DNA of 64,000 bases from Glycine soja (GCF_004193775.1 NC_041021.1:9094889-9158888), one strand, 5' to 3'. Counted from the stretch's first letter, positions 24,383-36,010 are shown. The notes: generated from the letters alone by a model not told the origin. A program made the numbers and translations.

Positions 24383-25116
24383 TTCCATCCCCCTTGAAAA
24401 GGATTTGACCTCAAATCCATAGGTTCTTGAAACTTAGGGATTCTTTCCTCAATACCTATAAAAAGAATAAAAATGTATGTATAAGTGATGTTGGGTATGT
24501 TAGAGTAGGGTAAGGACTGAAAACCCATTTCCTGACCATCTTCCCATGAGAGAACATAATTCCTCACCAACTCAATGAGTGGTGCTACAAGTATAGAAAA
24601 ATATGGGACAAACCTTTAGCAAAAGTTTGTTAAGTCATTGAAGCCCCAAATATGGGACAAACCTTTTGCAAAAGTTTGTGATATCAAAAGAGCACTCCTT
24701 CTTACTCATGAATGACCTTTATTCTCTTAGGGTCCACGGGAAGCCCTTGATCACTATTTAAAAAGTTAAGGAAAATAATGGAATAAAACATACCTTTTTC
24801 TTTATTTTCATGTTGATTATTCCTACAAAAAATTATGACAAACCTAAGGTGTCCCATATGAGCACCTAAGTTTGTATTGAAACAAAAAAATAAGAACAAA
24901 CCTACCTAATGAGTCCCTATGTACACAAATCATGAAGATGTTGGGTGCATGAGTGATTTTACAAAAGAGGGTTGCACCACTTAACACATTCATCATACCA
25001 CCTATCATAGGGATTTGGTGCCTCATAATACTTATTTTGGGCACCAACAAAGCACAAGGATTTAAGCTCTTACAAACCAAACCATCATCCAACAACTCCT
25101 TTACTTGAGGAATAAC
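24383..25116 (-). pseudogene. Remnant of gypsy RT and pol C-terminus
   Basis: Minus-strand scraps in pol order. About 25110-24844 holds DDGLVCKSLNPCALLVPK and MMNVLSGATLFCKI, the RT fingers and palm entry. About 24899-24702 holds HLRFVIIFCRNNQ and DQGLPVDPKRIKVIHE, the RT thumb. 24460-24383 holds PMDLRSNPFQGGWND, the pol tail. The catalytic FDD stretch, RNase H and integrase are deleted. The pol tail reads straight through the polypurine tract into the LTR. Confidence 0.75.
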
Positions 25117-27035
25117 CTAAAGCTCAAGAGGTATGGCGGTGCTAAGGGATGTTTCCCTTGATAGGAGAAGGTAGAAAGATTGTTTAAGAAGGATTGCTCT
25201 TTTGATATCACATTTTGTTGCAAAATGATTTTCCTTCTTAACAATCTTCTTGGAGGAATCCTTTTCCTCTTTTTCCTTCCCCTTGGCCTTTGAAGACAAG
25301 GCCTTACTATCCTTCTTTTTCTTTTGGTTTTCTAGTTTTTCTTCCTCATCCCTCTTATCATACATAGTTAGTTGATCCTTGGCCACCTGTGAAGGTGTTT
25401 GAGGATGCAACACAAATTTAGTGCCAAGATGGGTGAGGGTAATCTCATTAGTTAGGCCATTGTAAATGATCTTCCTATCAAATTGCCATGGCCTTCCTAA
25501 AAGAATATGCCTTGCCTCCATGGAAACTATATCACAATTAACTTCATCCTTATATGTCCCAATGGAGAAAGGTACCTTCACTTGTTGGTTAACTATCATT
25601 TCCCATTGTTCATTGAGCCATTGAAGTTTATAAGGTTTTGGGCGAGGAATGATAGTGAGGTTCAACTTGGAAACTAATCTTGTGCTACAACTATTGCAAC
25701 AAGATCCACTATCCACAATGAGAGAACAAGTTTTATCTAAAATTTTGCATCTTGTATGAAAGATGTTCTCTCTTTGGGATTGAGATAGATCACAAGATTG
25801 ACCTCCAAGGAGCCTTCTAACCATTAAGAGGTCACCTTCTTCATGGGGGTAGACTTCCTCACTAGACTCTTCACCCCTTACTTCATCTTCACTTCCACTA
25901 GAGGAAGGGGAAGAAGTAGTCTCCTCTTGACTACTATAAATGTCTTGACCCCTCATAATCATGGTTTTCTTTGTGGGGAATTGAAAGGCAATGTGACCCC
26001 TCCAAAGACATTTAAAGCATTTACTGTTGCTAGTCCTTTCTTGGGAACTAGTCTTAGGGGTGAATTTATCTATGGTCTTACCCTTATCTTCCTTGGGTTT
26101 TGAAGGTGCAGCCCCCAAAATTCCTTGGGCTTGGTCCTTCCTTGGATAAGAGTGAAAGCCATAAGATTTTGAAGAAAGCTTTCTTTTAAATTGTTGCTCC
26201 ACTCTTATATAAAGTTGGACTAGCTCATCTAGGTCCCTATATGGAAGGAGTTCAACCTTATCCCTCACTTCCATATTAAGCCCACTAAGGAACCTAGTTA
26301 TGCTTGTTCTTTCCTCCTCCCTAAGTCCAGCTCTTAAAAGGAGTAGTTCCATTTGTTGTCTATATTCTTCAACACTCATACTCCCTTGTCTAAGCCTTTG
26401 GAGCTTGTCCATAAGCTCCCTTTCATAGTAGGAGGGATGTGCCTCTTCCTAAGGCCACTCTTAAGATCATTCCAATACACTACTGGAGGATCCCTATGAA
26501 TCCTTCATTCCCTAGCAAGGGAAGTCCACCAATAGAGGGCATACCCTTGAAAGCTAAGGGTAGCCAATGGAACTTTTCTCTCTTCGCTAATATGATGGCA
26601 AGCAAAGAGTTCTTCAACCTTCATTTCCCAATCTAAGTAAGCCTCAACATTATCTTTTCCATGGAAATATGGGAGGCTAATGTTAACCTCTTGAGGCCTT
26701 CTATCCTTTTCTCTTCTTTGGGAGTGATGTTTAGTATGTGAACTATGGCGCCCTCTATAATAGTCGCTAAGTTCTTCACTTAAACTCTTGCAAGAGTCAT
26801 GACTACTATAGGAGGTATGTTTTTCTCTTTCCATTTCTTTCATTATTTTTCTTCTTTCTTCTTCCCTTATTTGTTCCCTCTCATCTTGATTTATTTTTAC
26901 CCTCTCTTTTACTTTTTCTTTTCTTTCTAGTTTTTCTTTCCATAACTTGAGGGAACTCAACTCATCTAAGATTCTAGATAGAGGGTCCTTATGACTAGTA
27001 CCCTCGCCATTAACATTAGATGAATGATGACTCAT
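25117..27035 (-). pseudogene. Gypsy Gag-protease (two frames)
   Basis: The minus strand starts at 27035 with a Ser/Lys/Glu-rich, coiled-coil-like N-terminus. It continues to the gag core (YFHGKDNVEAYLDWEMKVEELF, LSFQGYALYWW) up to a stop near 26505. After a frameshift, 26412-25117 (431 residues) holds the rest of the gag core (SVEEYRQQM, FLSGLN), a zinc knuckle at residues ~132-145 whose last Cys is Phe (C..C....H....F), and an aspartic protease with IVDSGS at about residues 232-237 and a later HILLGRPWQ flap/strand. Gag packages the RNA and the protease cuts the polyprotein. The frameshift and the lost zinc ligand suggest it is inactive. Confidence 0.88.
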
Positions 27036-28890
27036 GTTGGTTCCTAAGTTGTGGTTCTTTCTTGTTGGGGGTTTGTAAAAAAGGTAAAAGCTAAGGTTCC
27101 AAAAGAACTCAAGATAAACTAGATAAACTAGGTGTGGCTAGTAAAGAAAATAAACTATGAAAGTAAGCAAGAAATTAAACTAGGCGAATCCTAAGAGTGT
27201 TTGGATGACCACATTTAAAGTTCCCAACAAAACACCCACAATCCTAAGGTAAAATTGCCTAAAATTATTACACACAAATGGAAGTAGGGTAACCTATTGG
27301 AGGCTCCCAACTTACTTCCAATGAAATGCCTTTTTGTTACAAAATTTGAAAGCAATGAAAGTAAGTAAATTGTCAATTACAAAATTACAACAAGGTCCTC
27401 AATTTTGGTGGTTGTTCTCTCTTTGGTGATTCACTCATTTTGGAGTGTTTCTTAGTCCAATAGCTCTTAAGGTGGTTTTCCCCTTACTTCTTGACTCAAA
27501 TTCTTCAAGGGATGGCACCAATCCTCCTTTCCAATTCCCTATATGGCAACTCACAAACAAGGAAACAAAGAGACAAGCAATAACCAAAGACCCAAAAAAT
27601 GAAATGAAAGCTAAACCAATAGAGTTTTAAAAAGACAAGTTTTCAGGGATTTTTCAACAATTAAAGCAATGAAAAGCACATAAAAGCAATCTAGGATCCA
27701 AAGAGAAACTTAGAATGGCTCTAGAGTAGAGTAAAAAAACTAATATAAAAAGACTCAAGAAACCTCTAGTTTTGGAACTTTTTTCACACTAATTTTCAAT
27801 TGAAATTTCAAAACTAGGATTGGTATAAAATAGGCACCAATTATAGAACAAATTTGGAGCCAAAACAACAAGCACACTTCCCTTTCACTTTTTTTTTCTT
27901 TCTTGGACACTGATTTTTCTGCCAACTTGTGTGATTTTTCTTATTTTTTTCCTTTAATCCAAATCTCTTGGTTCTTTTTTCATAATTTTGCTCCCGATAT
28001 CTAGAAAATTCAGTAAAAGTTTCAGCTCAAAACACATAGTGACCAATTCCCAGTAATTTATACAAGTTCATATGTTCAAGCTGCCAGCACCAGCGATTTC
28101 AACCTAGAAATCAAGAGTAGTGTTTATGTTGCTTAAGGCTTCGATAGTTACAATTTGTGTTTGCTTATGCTCAATTATCTTGAATAACACAATTAAAGAG
28201 AGCTTAATACTTACACAAATCCAGCCACAACTCAGCACCACGACTCAACTTCATCATAGGCATCATGTAGGAAACTTAGAAAACAAAAAAAAAACAAAAA
28301 AAGAGTTCAACAACAAGACTACTTCTAGGAATTGATTTAGAACATGTTATGAACTAAATAAGATGCATGAATTAGACTCAAAATTCAAAAGATAGGCTAA
28401 GAATAACAAGAATACATGAACAAATGTATCTAGAATTCAATCAACAAAATAAAAATTCAACACAAACTTAGAACATAATGTGACAATTACTATGACTAAA
28501 CATGACTCTAAGACAACATGGATTAAGTGATTTACACTTAGATTTTTGTGTTTTTTTTTCTAATCAATATTTTGGAAGAAAATTTAGATCTAAGGTTCAG
28601 CACAAGAATATTATGAATGAAAAATGATAGAACCTAAAATCAACATAAAAACATGATTCAAGAGTAGATCTACAAAATTTGAACCATAAAAATGCAAGAA
28701 CAAGTGTAGATCTAAGATTTAATCGGTTTATTTTTTTTTTAATCTACTCTAAACAGCACCAAACCACAAGACAATGGAGGATATACATGGAGAATAAGAT
28801 GAAGAACAAGGAATTAGAGAGAATTCACTGAACAAAAAGATAGAGAAAGCAAAAGAACAACACCTAGATGAAGATGCTCTTGATACCACA
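27036..28890 (-). other. 5' untranslated leader of the nested Tekay-like element
   Basis: About 1.85 kb between the PBS and gag with no coding motif, A-rich in places. A long leader is usual for Tekay-type elements. Confidence 0.65.
28876..28888 (-). promoter_or_regulatory. Primer-binding site, initiator-Met tRNA type
   Basis: TGGTATCAAGAGC on the minus strand, two bases inside the 5' LTR. It differs from the usual TGGTATCAGAGC by one inserted A. It would prime minus-strand cDNA synthesis. Confidence 0.85.
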
Positions 28891-29862
28891 TGATGTAGCT
28901 CCATGTGGAGCTTGTAGGCCTTGGATCTTCTTCATCAATGGAGTCTTTGCTTCTTAAAGTTTGATAGCAGCCGAATGGAGAAGGAGAAGGATGATTGGAG
29001 ACGCCACTTCAAGTAGAAGATGAGTCTAGAAGAAGCTCACCACCATAGGAAGCCATGGATAAGAGCTTGAAGGTAGAAGAAGATGAATGAAGGGAGAGGA
29101 AGAGAAGAGCATGAAATTTAGTGCCTCTAAAGAAGTCTGAACTTTGAAGTTTAATTCTCAAATGATCAAATTTGAAAAATTCACACACATGACCTTTATT
29201 TATAGCCTAAGTGTCACACAAAATTGGAGGGAAATTTGAATTTCTATTCAAATTTCATTTGAATTTGAAATTGAATTTATGGAGCCAAACTTTGGAGCTA
29301 AAATTTCACTAATTATGATTAGTGAATTTTAGCTATGGTTCAGCCCACTAATCCAATATCAAGTCAAAGATTCTCCACTAAGTGGGCTTAGGTGTCATGA
29401 GGCATGTAAAGCATGAAGGACATGCATAAAGTGTGACTATATGATGTGGCAATAGGGTGTAGCAAGCAAATGCTCACCTCCCCCTCTAAAATTTAATTGG
29501 ATTGGGCTTCTCCCAATTCAATTAAATTTATTTCTCAACACACACATCAAATATTCACTTAATGCATATGAAATTACAAAACTACCCCTAATACAAAAAC
29601 TAGTCTAGGTTCCCTAAAATACAAGGGCTGAAAAATCCTACATTTCTAGGGTACCCTACCTACATTATGGAGCCCTAAATACAAGACCCAAAAATAATGA
29701 AATCCTAATCTAATATGTACAAAGATAAGTGGGCTCATACTTAGTCCATGGGCCTAAAATCTACCCTAAGGCTCATGAGAACCTTAGGGCCTTCTCTTGC
29801 ATCTCTAGCCCAATCTTCTTGGAGTCTTTTATCCAATGCCCTTGGAGGGTAGGATTGCATCA
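28891..29862 (-). repeat. 5' LTR of the nested Tekay-like element
   Basis: Starts TGATGTAGCTCC and ends GGATTGCATCA on the plus strand. 972 bp, followed by TSD CTCCT. It is the best preserved of the five LTRs of this type in the window. Confidence 0.94.
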
Positions 29863-29927
29863 CTCCTTGTCTTCAATGTATCGCTTGATATCGAAGTACT
29901 AGGGCTTACCATGTTGCTCTTCTTCTA

Positions 29928-30889
29928 TCAAGCAGCAATGCGCGACTTGCCGCGACATCTGAATTTGATGTATAGCAAGTCCCCATGCGGGGTTAGTTGA
30001 AACATGGATGCTAGAGTGGCAAGTGCATCGGCCATTTGATTCTCCTCTCTAGGAATGTGGTGGAAGGATATGTCATCGAAGACCTCTGTCAGCTTCATGA
30101 TGTAAGCCTGGTAGGGTATCAATTTATGATCCCTAGTCTCCCATTCTCCTCTCAATTGATGGATTACCAAGGCTGAGTCTCCATATACTTTGAGTAATTT
30201 GACTTTGAAGTTGATTGTCGCTTGGATCCCGAGGGCGTATGCCTCATACTCGGCCATGTTGTTCATGCAGTCCAAACCCGATAGTCCATGCATATTTGCT
30301 TTTTCCCATCCTTCTTGGGGACTGGCACAATGTTGGCAACCCATTCAGGGTATCGAGCCACAGCCAAAAAGCCAGCGTCAAACTGCTTTTCCACCTCTTC
30401 TTTTATCTTTAAGGACATCTCAGGCTTCATCCTTCTTAGTTTTTGTTTCACCAGGGAACAACCGAGATTCAAAGGCAACCTATGCTGCACAATGTCGAGG
30501 TTTAAGCTGGGCATATATTGGTACCACCAAGCGAAGATGTCTTGGTAGTCTCATAACAGAGCCACCAATTCATCTCGAATAGGTGTGGTCATGCACATGC
30601 CAACCTTTACCTCTTTCTTTTCCTCGCCAACACCCAAGTTTACAATTTCCGTCTCTTCTTGGTGTCGCTTCATTTCTCGGTCTTCCTATTCGACCATTCT
30701 TTTTAGCTCTAGGGGAAGCCCCCACTCTTCATCTTCTTCATCCTTAGCTTGGTTTACTAGCTGCTCAAAATTGATGTATGGGTCCTCGGTATTAGTACCT
30801 TCACAAGACTCATTGTTGGATTTGTACCATTTAATCGCAACAAAAATAAACATGTAGATGAATGAGAATGGATGAAAGTGCAAGAACAA
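29928..30889 (-). pseudogene. Ogre RT N-terminus fused by deletion to RVT_3-type RNase H
   Basis: Minus strand. 30889-30686 holds the pol linker (INFEQLVNQAKDEEDEEWG). 30514-30285 holds the RT entry (LRRMKPEMSLKIKEEVEKQF, WVANIVPVPKKDGKKQICMDYR). Immediately after MDYR, near 30285, the sequence jumps to RNase H (LDCMNNMAEYEAYALGIQA, VYGDSALVIHQLRGEWETRD, HIPREENQMADALATLASM) in another frame. The RT catalytic motif and the first RNase H are therefore missing by an internal deletion. The surviving RNase H is the archaeal-type (RVT_3) domain that marks the Tat/Ogre clade. Confidence 0.87.
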
Positions 30890-31069
30890 ATGAAAACCCT
30901 AAAGCCTAGGCCCATCTATAGGGTTAAGACTAACAAATTACATTATGTTTGCCACGAAAATTTTGGGTTGTTCGTTAATTTTCCAGTTTCCCAACTCAAA
31001 CTCAGGAGGGTATGGCCGCACCCGGTTTGATTGCTCTTGAAAGACTTCATCATGGATCATGGCAACCCG
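30890..31069 (-). other. Ogre pro-RT junction, possible intron region
   Basis: Minus-strand codons PPEFELGNWKINEQPKIFVANI end near 30940. An AT-rich stretch without motif follows before the RT linker. Ogre elements are known to splice an intron between protease and RT, and a GTAATT donor-like site follows the last conserved codons, but I cannot prove splicing. Confidence 0.45.
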
Positions 31070-32044
31070 TCATTCACACATCCAGCCCGAGCAGACAAAG
31101 CTCTCGTTGATGTGACATAAGGGAGTCCCTTTCACTTGCGGTCCTTGCTGGTAGCCCATGCTTCCACCCCTTCTTTCTTGGGCACTTCTCCTTACGTTGG
31201 TGTGTGTAGGCTTATATCCTAACCCGAACCTTCCGCGATTCTCCTTGAACTTCACCAAGCTCTCCACACCATTTCCGTTTCGACCCAAACCCATTTCGGG
31301 CTCGTACCTATGTCCCAACATTACACGGGCTACCATCAATGCAGCACCGGATGAGCGGGGTTGCACTGGGGGAGACTCGACATAAGCGTTGCTCACCACC
31401 TCCAATGCTTGAAAAGCCATCTCCAAGGACTCCTCTGTGGCTTCTACATATGGCATAGAAGAAGGACAACTTACCAGAATGTCTTCCTCCCCTGAGACTA
31501 TGACTAACTGCCCTTCCACCACAAATTTCAACCTTTGGTGGAGCGTTGAAGGTACTATCCAAACTGAGTGAATCCAAGGTCAGCCTAAAAGGCAGCTATA
31601 GGCCGGGTTGATATCCATCACTTGGAAAGTGATCTGACAGATGTGAGGTCCAATCTGAATTTGGAGATCAATCTCCCCCCTTACGTCCCGACAGTTGCCA
31701 TCAAAAGATCTCACCACTATGGAGCTCGACCTCAGGTGTGATGCATTGAAAGGCAGTTTGTCCAATGTACTCTTAGGCATGAAATTAAGCGACGAGTCAT
31801 TGTCGATAAGCACCTTGGCCACGATGTGGTCCAAACACTTGACGAATACATGTAAGGCCCTATTATGTCCCCGGCCTTCGATGAGTATCTCCTCATCGGT
31901 GAATCTGAGGTAATTGTTGGTAGTGATATTGTTGATGATGCCTCTGAAGCCCTCCACAGAGATGTCTTGGGCTACATGGGCTTCATTCAAGATTTTGACC
32001 AAAAATGCCCGATGCGGCTTGGAGTTCATGAGTAGTTCCAACAA
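31070..32044 (-). pseudogene. Ogre aspartic protease region
   Basis: Minus strand. 32044-31580 encodes a retropepsin-like domain with AKVLIDNDSSLNFMPKSTL, where the usual catalytic DNGSS is DNDSS, then VRSFDGNCRDVRGEIDL and a PAYSCLLG strand typical of Ogre/Tat proteases. A stop near 31578 separates it from 31531-31070, which continues with VARVMLGHRYEPEMGLGRN and FKENRGRFGLGYKPT, conserved linker words of Tat-clade pol. The protease would release Gag and Pol. The Gly-to-Asp change next to the catalytic Asp and the stop argue against activity. Confidence 0.82.
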
Positions 32045-32295
32045 GGAGACCCTAGCTAGGGTTTTATTGAGCTGTTCAATTACCTTGAACTCACTTTGCT
32101 AGATGATTCGAAGGACCTCATTTGCTTCTTCAGCAAATATTTTCTTTCTGCCGAAGTCTTCCTCTCCTTTAGCAAATCTCTCAACCGGGATCTCCTCATG
32201 CAGAATTGGGCTTGCCTTATTGCTTTCTTTCGTGCCCACCTTCGTCTTTCCCTTTGTGTCCTTGGACCGCACCAATGGGTCGGGTGCCACGAAGA

Positions 32296-34389
32296 TTCAC
32301 CCACTATGGGTCATACCACTCAAGCCAGAGATGTTAGTAACTCTGGCAGAGGATAGGTCATCTCCGACAGACTCGTCCTTCCTTTCGCCAGGCTTTTGAG
32401 GGGTGTACCTCCATAGGACCACCTTGTCACTCTTGTAAGGGAAAGGGACAGGCTTCTTACCCAGGATAGGCTGGAAGCCTCGGGGCTTTTGGGTGGCAAC
32501 ATCTCTGGTGAAGTGGATCACCAATGGTTTGGGCTTACTCGGGCTTTTATCAGCTGATTGCATGCACACATGTTGCTCCCCCTTGCTTGCGCCACCAACT
32601 TCAAACCGGCCTTGATCCATTATCCCTTGCAGCAAATCCTCTACCACAGGGCATGCCTCTACATCTTGCGCTACCCCCGGTGTATCAAGTAGGTATCCCC
32701 CTCGCCCCCGTCAAAGCAAATGATGCCCGCCTCGCGCAGCGCCTTCAATATAAACCTCCTAGAGGTTACCATATCTTTCATTTGCTTAGGCCTCTGAGGT
32801 CCGCACTCCTCCACTGCATTAACCGCTAGTCCCCCATGACTGGCAAGAGGGTTTGTATTTATGTTTGGACCATCCTCTTGGAACATCAGCAAACCTGCGT
32901 TGATCAAACTTTGGACCTTATGTTTGAAGGCCACACATTGTTCTATTGAGTGCCCCGGGACACCCCCATGATAAGCGTAGGTTGTGTTGGGGTTGTACCA
33001 TCAAGGGAAAGGAGACTGGAAAATCTTCCTGGGGATCACCACCGCCATTTGGTTGGTGATCAAAGATGGTAGCAAGTCTGCGTACGACATCGGGATGGGA
33101 GTGAATTTTGCAAGTTTCTTTACCGGAAAATTCCCTCCCGGATTAGCGCTTGTGCTCGAATTGGAGCTGCCAGTGGGGCAAGGTTGTGTAGGAGTCGAGT
33201 TTTGAGTGGGGGCCCTTTGTGATTGAGCGGGTGCCCTTTGCTAAACGGGCACTAGACTGGAGGGGTTTCCGACGCGGGCTGAAAAGCTTGGTTGATGTTG
33301 GGCATATTGGTAAGTGTTGTGAGGGGTTTGTTGGGGCTTCGACCAAGTAGGAGCTGAAGTCACGGGGTGGGCTTCTCCTTCCTTCTTTATTGCCCTACTT
33401 GCCTCGAATCTCCTATTGCTCGTGTCGGCAGAGGCGAGATAATCGAACTTCCCTCTTTTCATGCCTACTTCGATCCTTTTGCCCGCAAATACTAAATCTA
33501 CGAAGCTACTGGGCATGTATCCCACCAACTTTTTGCAGTAGAACACTGGTAACGTGTCCACTATTATAGTGATCATCTCTCTCTACCATGGGGGGTGCCA
33601 CTTGTGCTTCCAAGTTCCTCCACCGTTGGGCGTACTCCTTAAAGGACTCATGCTCCCTCTTGCTAATATTTTGCAGCTGAGTTCTGTTAGGAGCCATGTA
33701 AGTATTGTATTGTATTGGTACTGCCTAATGAAAGCAGTAATCAAGTCCTTCCACGAGCAGATATGAGAAGCCTCCAAATTGGTATACAAGATGACTACCG
33801 CCCCGGCCAAACTTTCTTGGAAAAAATGCATTAATAGTTTCTCATCCCTGGAGTATGACCCCATTTTTTGGCAGTACATCTTCAGGTGATTATTGGGGCA
33901 AGTGGTCCCCTTTTATTTATCAAAATTTGGTACCTTGAACTTTGGGGGGATGACAACATCAGGTACCAAACACAATTTTGCCATGTTAGCGAAAAGGTAA
34001 TCACCAAACCCTTCGACAGCCCTTAATCTCTCCTCGATGAGATCAAGTTTCTCTATCCCTTCCACTGCCGAAGGCGGCCCACCTACTAAGAAACACAGTT
34101 GTTGCAGAGGGTGGGGTTGAGGAGCTTTCGTGGTATTGGGTTGAGGCATAGCATTAAATGCCAATCCCTCGGCGGTGAATGTGGGATATGGGTCAAAGTC
34201 ACATTGAGCATGCTCCCAAGGTTGCTGACCCTCAAATGTAACGGGAACGACATGATTAGCGTTCTCGTTGGGCATGTGCATGGTGGGTGGCATATAATTG
34301 GGGGGTAAGACATAGGGGTAAGCATTCCTATTATGCCCCATGTGTGGTCCACCGATGTTGCCCAACACCTCTCCTCCTTGTCCCACCAT
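32296..34389 (-). pseudogene. Ogre Gag
   Basis: Minus strand, in pieces. 34389-33913 is Pro/Asn-rich and ends with PDVVIPPKFKVPNFDK, the usual entry to Tat gag. 33879-33583 holds the gag core (HFFQESLAGAVVILYTNLE, SWKDLITAFIRQYQYN). 33697-33506, after a frameshift, holds KREHESFKEYAQRWRNLEAQVAPP. 33576-33241 holds MITIIVDTLPVFYCKKLVGYMPSSF-type sequence. 32934-32671 and 32647-32297 hold the C-terminal region. At least three stops and two frameshifts. Gag forms the particle that packages element RNA. No classic zinc knuckle is visible, as is common in this clade. Confidence 0.8.
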
Positions 34390-34461
34390 GTCCGGGATGG
34401 GTTGGTTCGCTTAGTTTGTGGCAGACCGATGTTGCCCAACACCTCTCCTCCTTGTCCCACC
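34352..34461 (-). repeat. 74-bp tandem duplication at the ORF1/gag junction
   Basis: The 36-bp string beginning CCGATGTTGCCCAACACC occurs at 34352-34387 and again at 34426-34461. It duplicates the segment encoding the QGGEVLGNIG-like peptide, with the stop that ends ORF1 lying inside the duplicated zone. Confidence 0.85.
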
Positions 34462-35001
34462 TTGTCCCATCCACATTTGGAAAAAGGACGACTCCAAATA
34501 CCAATAGCTCCAAGACATCAATGAACGAACCCATTCACCTTGATCCGCCAAAGCCTTCACTTTCTCCTCCAAGTGCTTCCTCGGTATCCCGACCACCCCG
34601 TTTCTATTTTGTTTTACTTGGTCCAATTCTTGCATTGAAATTTTGACTACCTTGGCTAATCTCACCATGGAGGGGTAGAACATAGAAAAAAGATATGGCT
34701 TTCTTCCTCCTAGCGGGCTCCCCAAGATCTCTTCAAACTCTTCTACGGTCGGTATTAACTGAAAGTCCCCAAATGTGAAGCACCTTAGCGGCTGATCGTA
34801 ATACTGAGTGAGGGATGCAATGGCTTCAACAGAGACTTCTATCATAGCTATATCCCAGATCTTTCCATAGGTCTTGCAAAAAGCTTGACGTTGGAGTTGA
34901 TCCATCAATTGCCCCAATTCTTGCAAACTGGCAACCTCTAGGCTCTTAATTTTGACATGATAGAACCTTTTCTTAAATAAGGGTGTTTGATTTGATCCCA
35001 T
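34411..35001 (-). pseudogene. Ogre ORF1 protein, 196 residues
   Basis: Begins MGSNQTPLFKKRFYHVK at 35001, with no earlier in-frame Met after the leader. Recognisable blocks are LMDQLQRQAFCKTYGKIWDI, IASLTQYYDQPLRCFTFGDF and PTVEEFEEILG followed by a Pro-rich turn. Ogre elements carry an extra ORF of unknown role before gag, and this is in that position. From memory it resembles plant proteins labelled DUF7745 or plant-mobile-domain-like, which are themselves largely retroelement-derived. It shares its reading frame with gag, separated only by one TAA at 34411, so a fused ORF1-Gag ancestor is plausible. Confidence 0.75.
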
Positions 35002-35990
35002 GTTTTGCTATAATGAAAAATTCAGTTTGACCAATACTTCGACACCCTATCATGGAGGAAATATGATGAATGCTTATGTTATGCATGACACAAATGCATT
35101 TTACAGACACAAGAGCCCGAAAGATTACCTCTTCTTACCCATAAGGCATTGAGCATCATGGTTCATTTACAGTCATTACCATGGTGCCACATGCATGCAT
35201 TTAAGAAGGTGATGCGGACCTTCCAACTTCCCGTGACAAAATGACGAGGCAAATGCAATACATGAGTGACGATGCAATACAAATATACATGCATGAGAGC
35301 ACGTGGTTGGTAGCATAAAACAGAAACATACTAGACGAACAAGCATGAAAATAAACATAATAGATGAACAGGCATGGTAACGCCATCAAATAATGTTGAA
35401 ATGACATAACAACACAAGAAAGACGCACACAAACAGGACTGTACAAAGATATGCATGGCAATATCAAGGAAACAACACATAGCATGTTTGCTCCGTGCCC
35501 CTATTTCAGGAACCTAATGGGGGGAACTAAAAAAGCTCGCTATTTAGTGATAATTCCCAAGGTGGTTGCATCTAGCTTTCAAAGGTTTCTAGAGATATCA
35601 TCCCCTTTGATATCAAACATTGGGGTGGTAGGGACTAGCAGCAACAACATATCATCAAAGAGAAAAACTCTAGATGAGGTTTCACTGTCATCAAGCAAGT
35701 CGGAGACTTAGCATGACCACAGATTCACTTCCACTTCCTATGTTCCCATGGACCCAGGTATAGGGCCCTTAACAACTCACAGTGTGTGCAAAAAGTGTAG
35801 GTGTCGTGCGTGCATCAAATGAACAAATATTTATCAATGCATATATTAAATGAACAACTACACAAAATACAAAAGCACCAAAGGAGATATATGCATACAA
35901 GAACATAAGAGAAAGAAAGGGAAACAAACAAAAGAATGAGTCATGATAAAGAAAGCACACAAATTAAAGGGCCTAACACTCTAAAAACAA
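35002..35990 (-). other. Ogre 5' untranslated leader
   Basis: About 1 kb between the PBS and ORF1. No coding motif. Short open frames on both strands here lack family signatures. Confidence 0.6.
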
Positions 35991-36008
35991 TCCCCAGTGG
36001 AGTCGCCA
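35991..36008 (-). promoter_or_regulatory. Primer-binding site, tRNA-Arg type (Ogre)
   Basis: TGGCGACTCCACTGGGGA on the minus strand, two bases inside the 5' LTR end. This is the tRNA-Arg-complementary primer site known for Ogre elements. Confidence 0.85.
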
Positions 36009-36010
36009 AC

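Larger units (their letters stand above)
23422..29862 (-). mobile_element. Tekay/Del-like gypsy deletion derivative nested in the Ogre element
   Basis: LTR pair 28891-29862 (5') and 23422-24382 (3'), with a perfect 5-bp TSD CTCCT (23417-23421 and 29863-29867). The PBS reads TGGTATCAAGAGC on the minus strand at 28888-28876, one base from the standard initiator-Met primer site. The internal region is only 4.5 kb: gag-protease is present, RT survives in two scraps, and RNase H and integrase are missing. It lies between Ogre RNase H and integrase, so it inserted later. With so little pol it could only have moved with help from an intact relative, or it decayed after insertion. Confidence 0.93.

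Noticed and set aside
30190..34646. Plus-strand frames across the Ogre gag-pol region
   Set aside because: All are antisense to recognisable Ogre codons, with Ser/Pro-rich translations typical of shadow frames.
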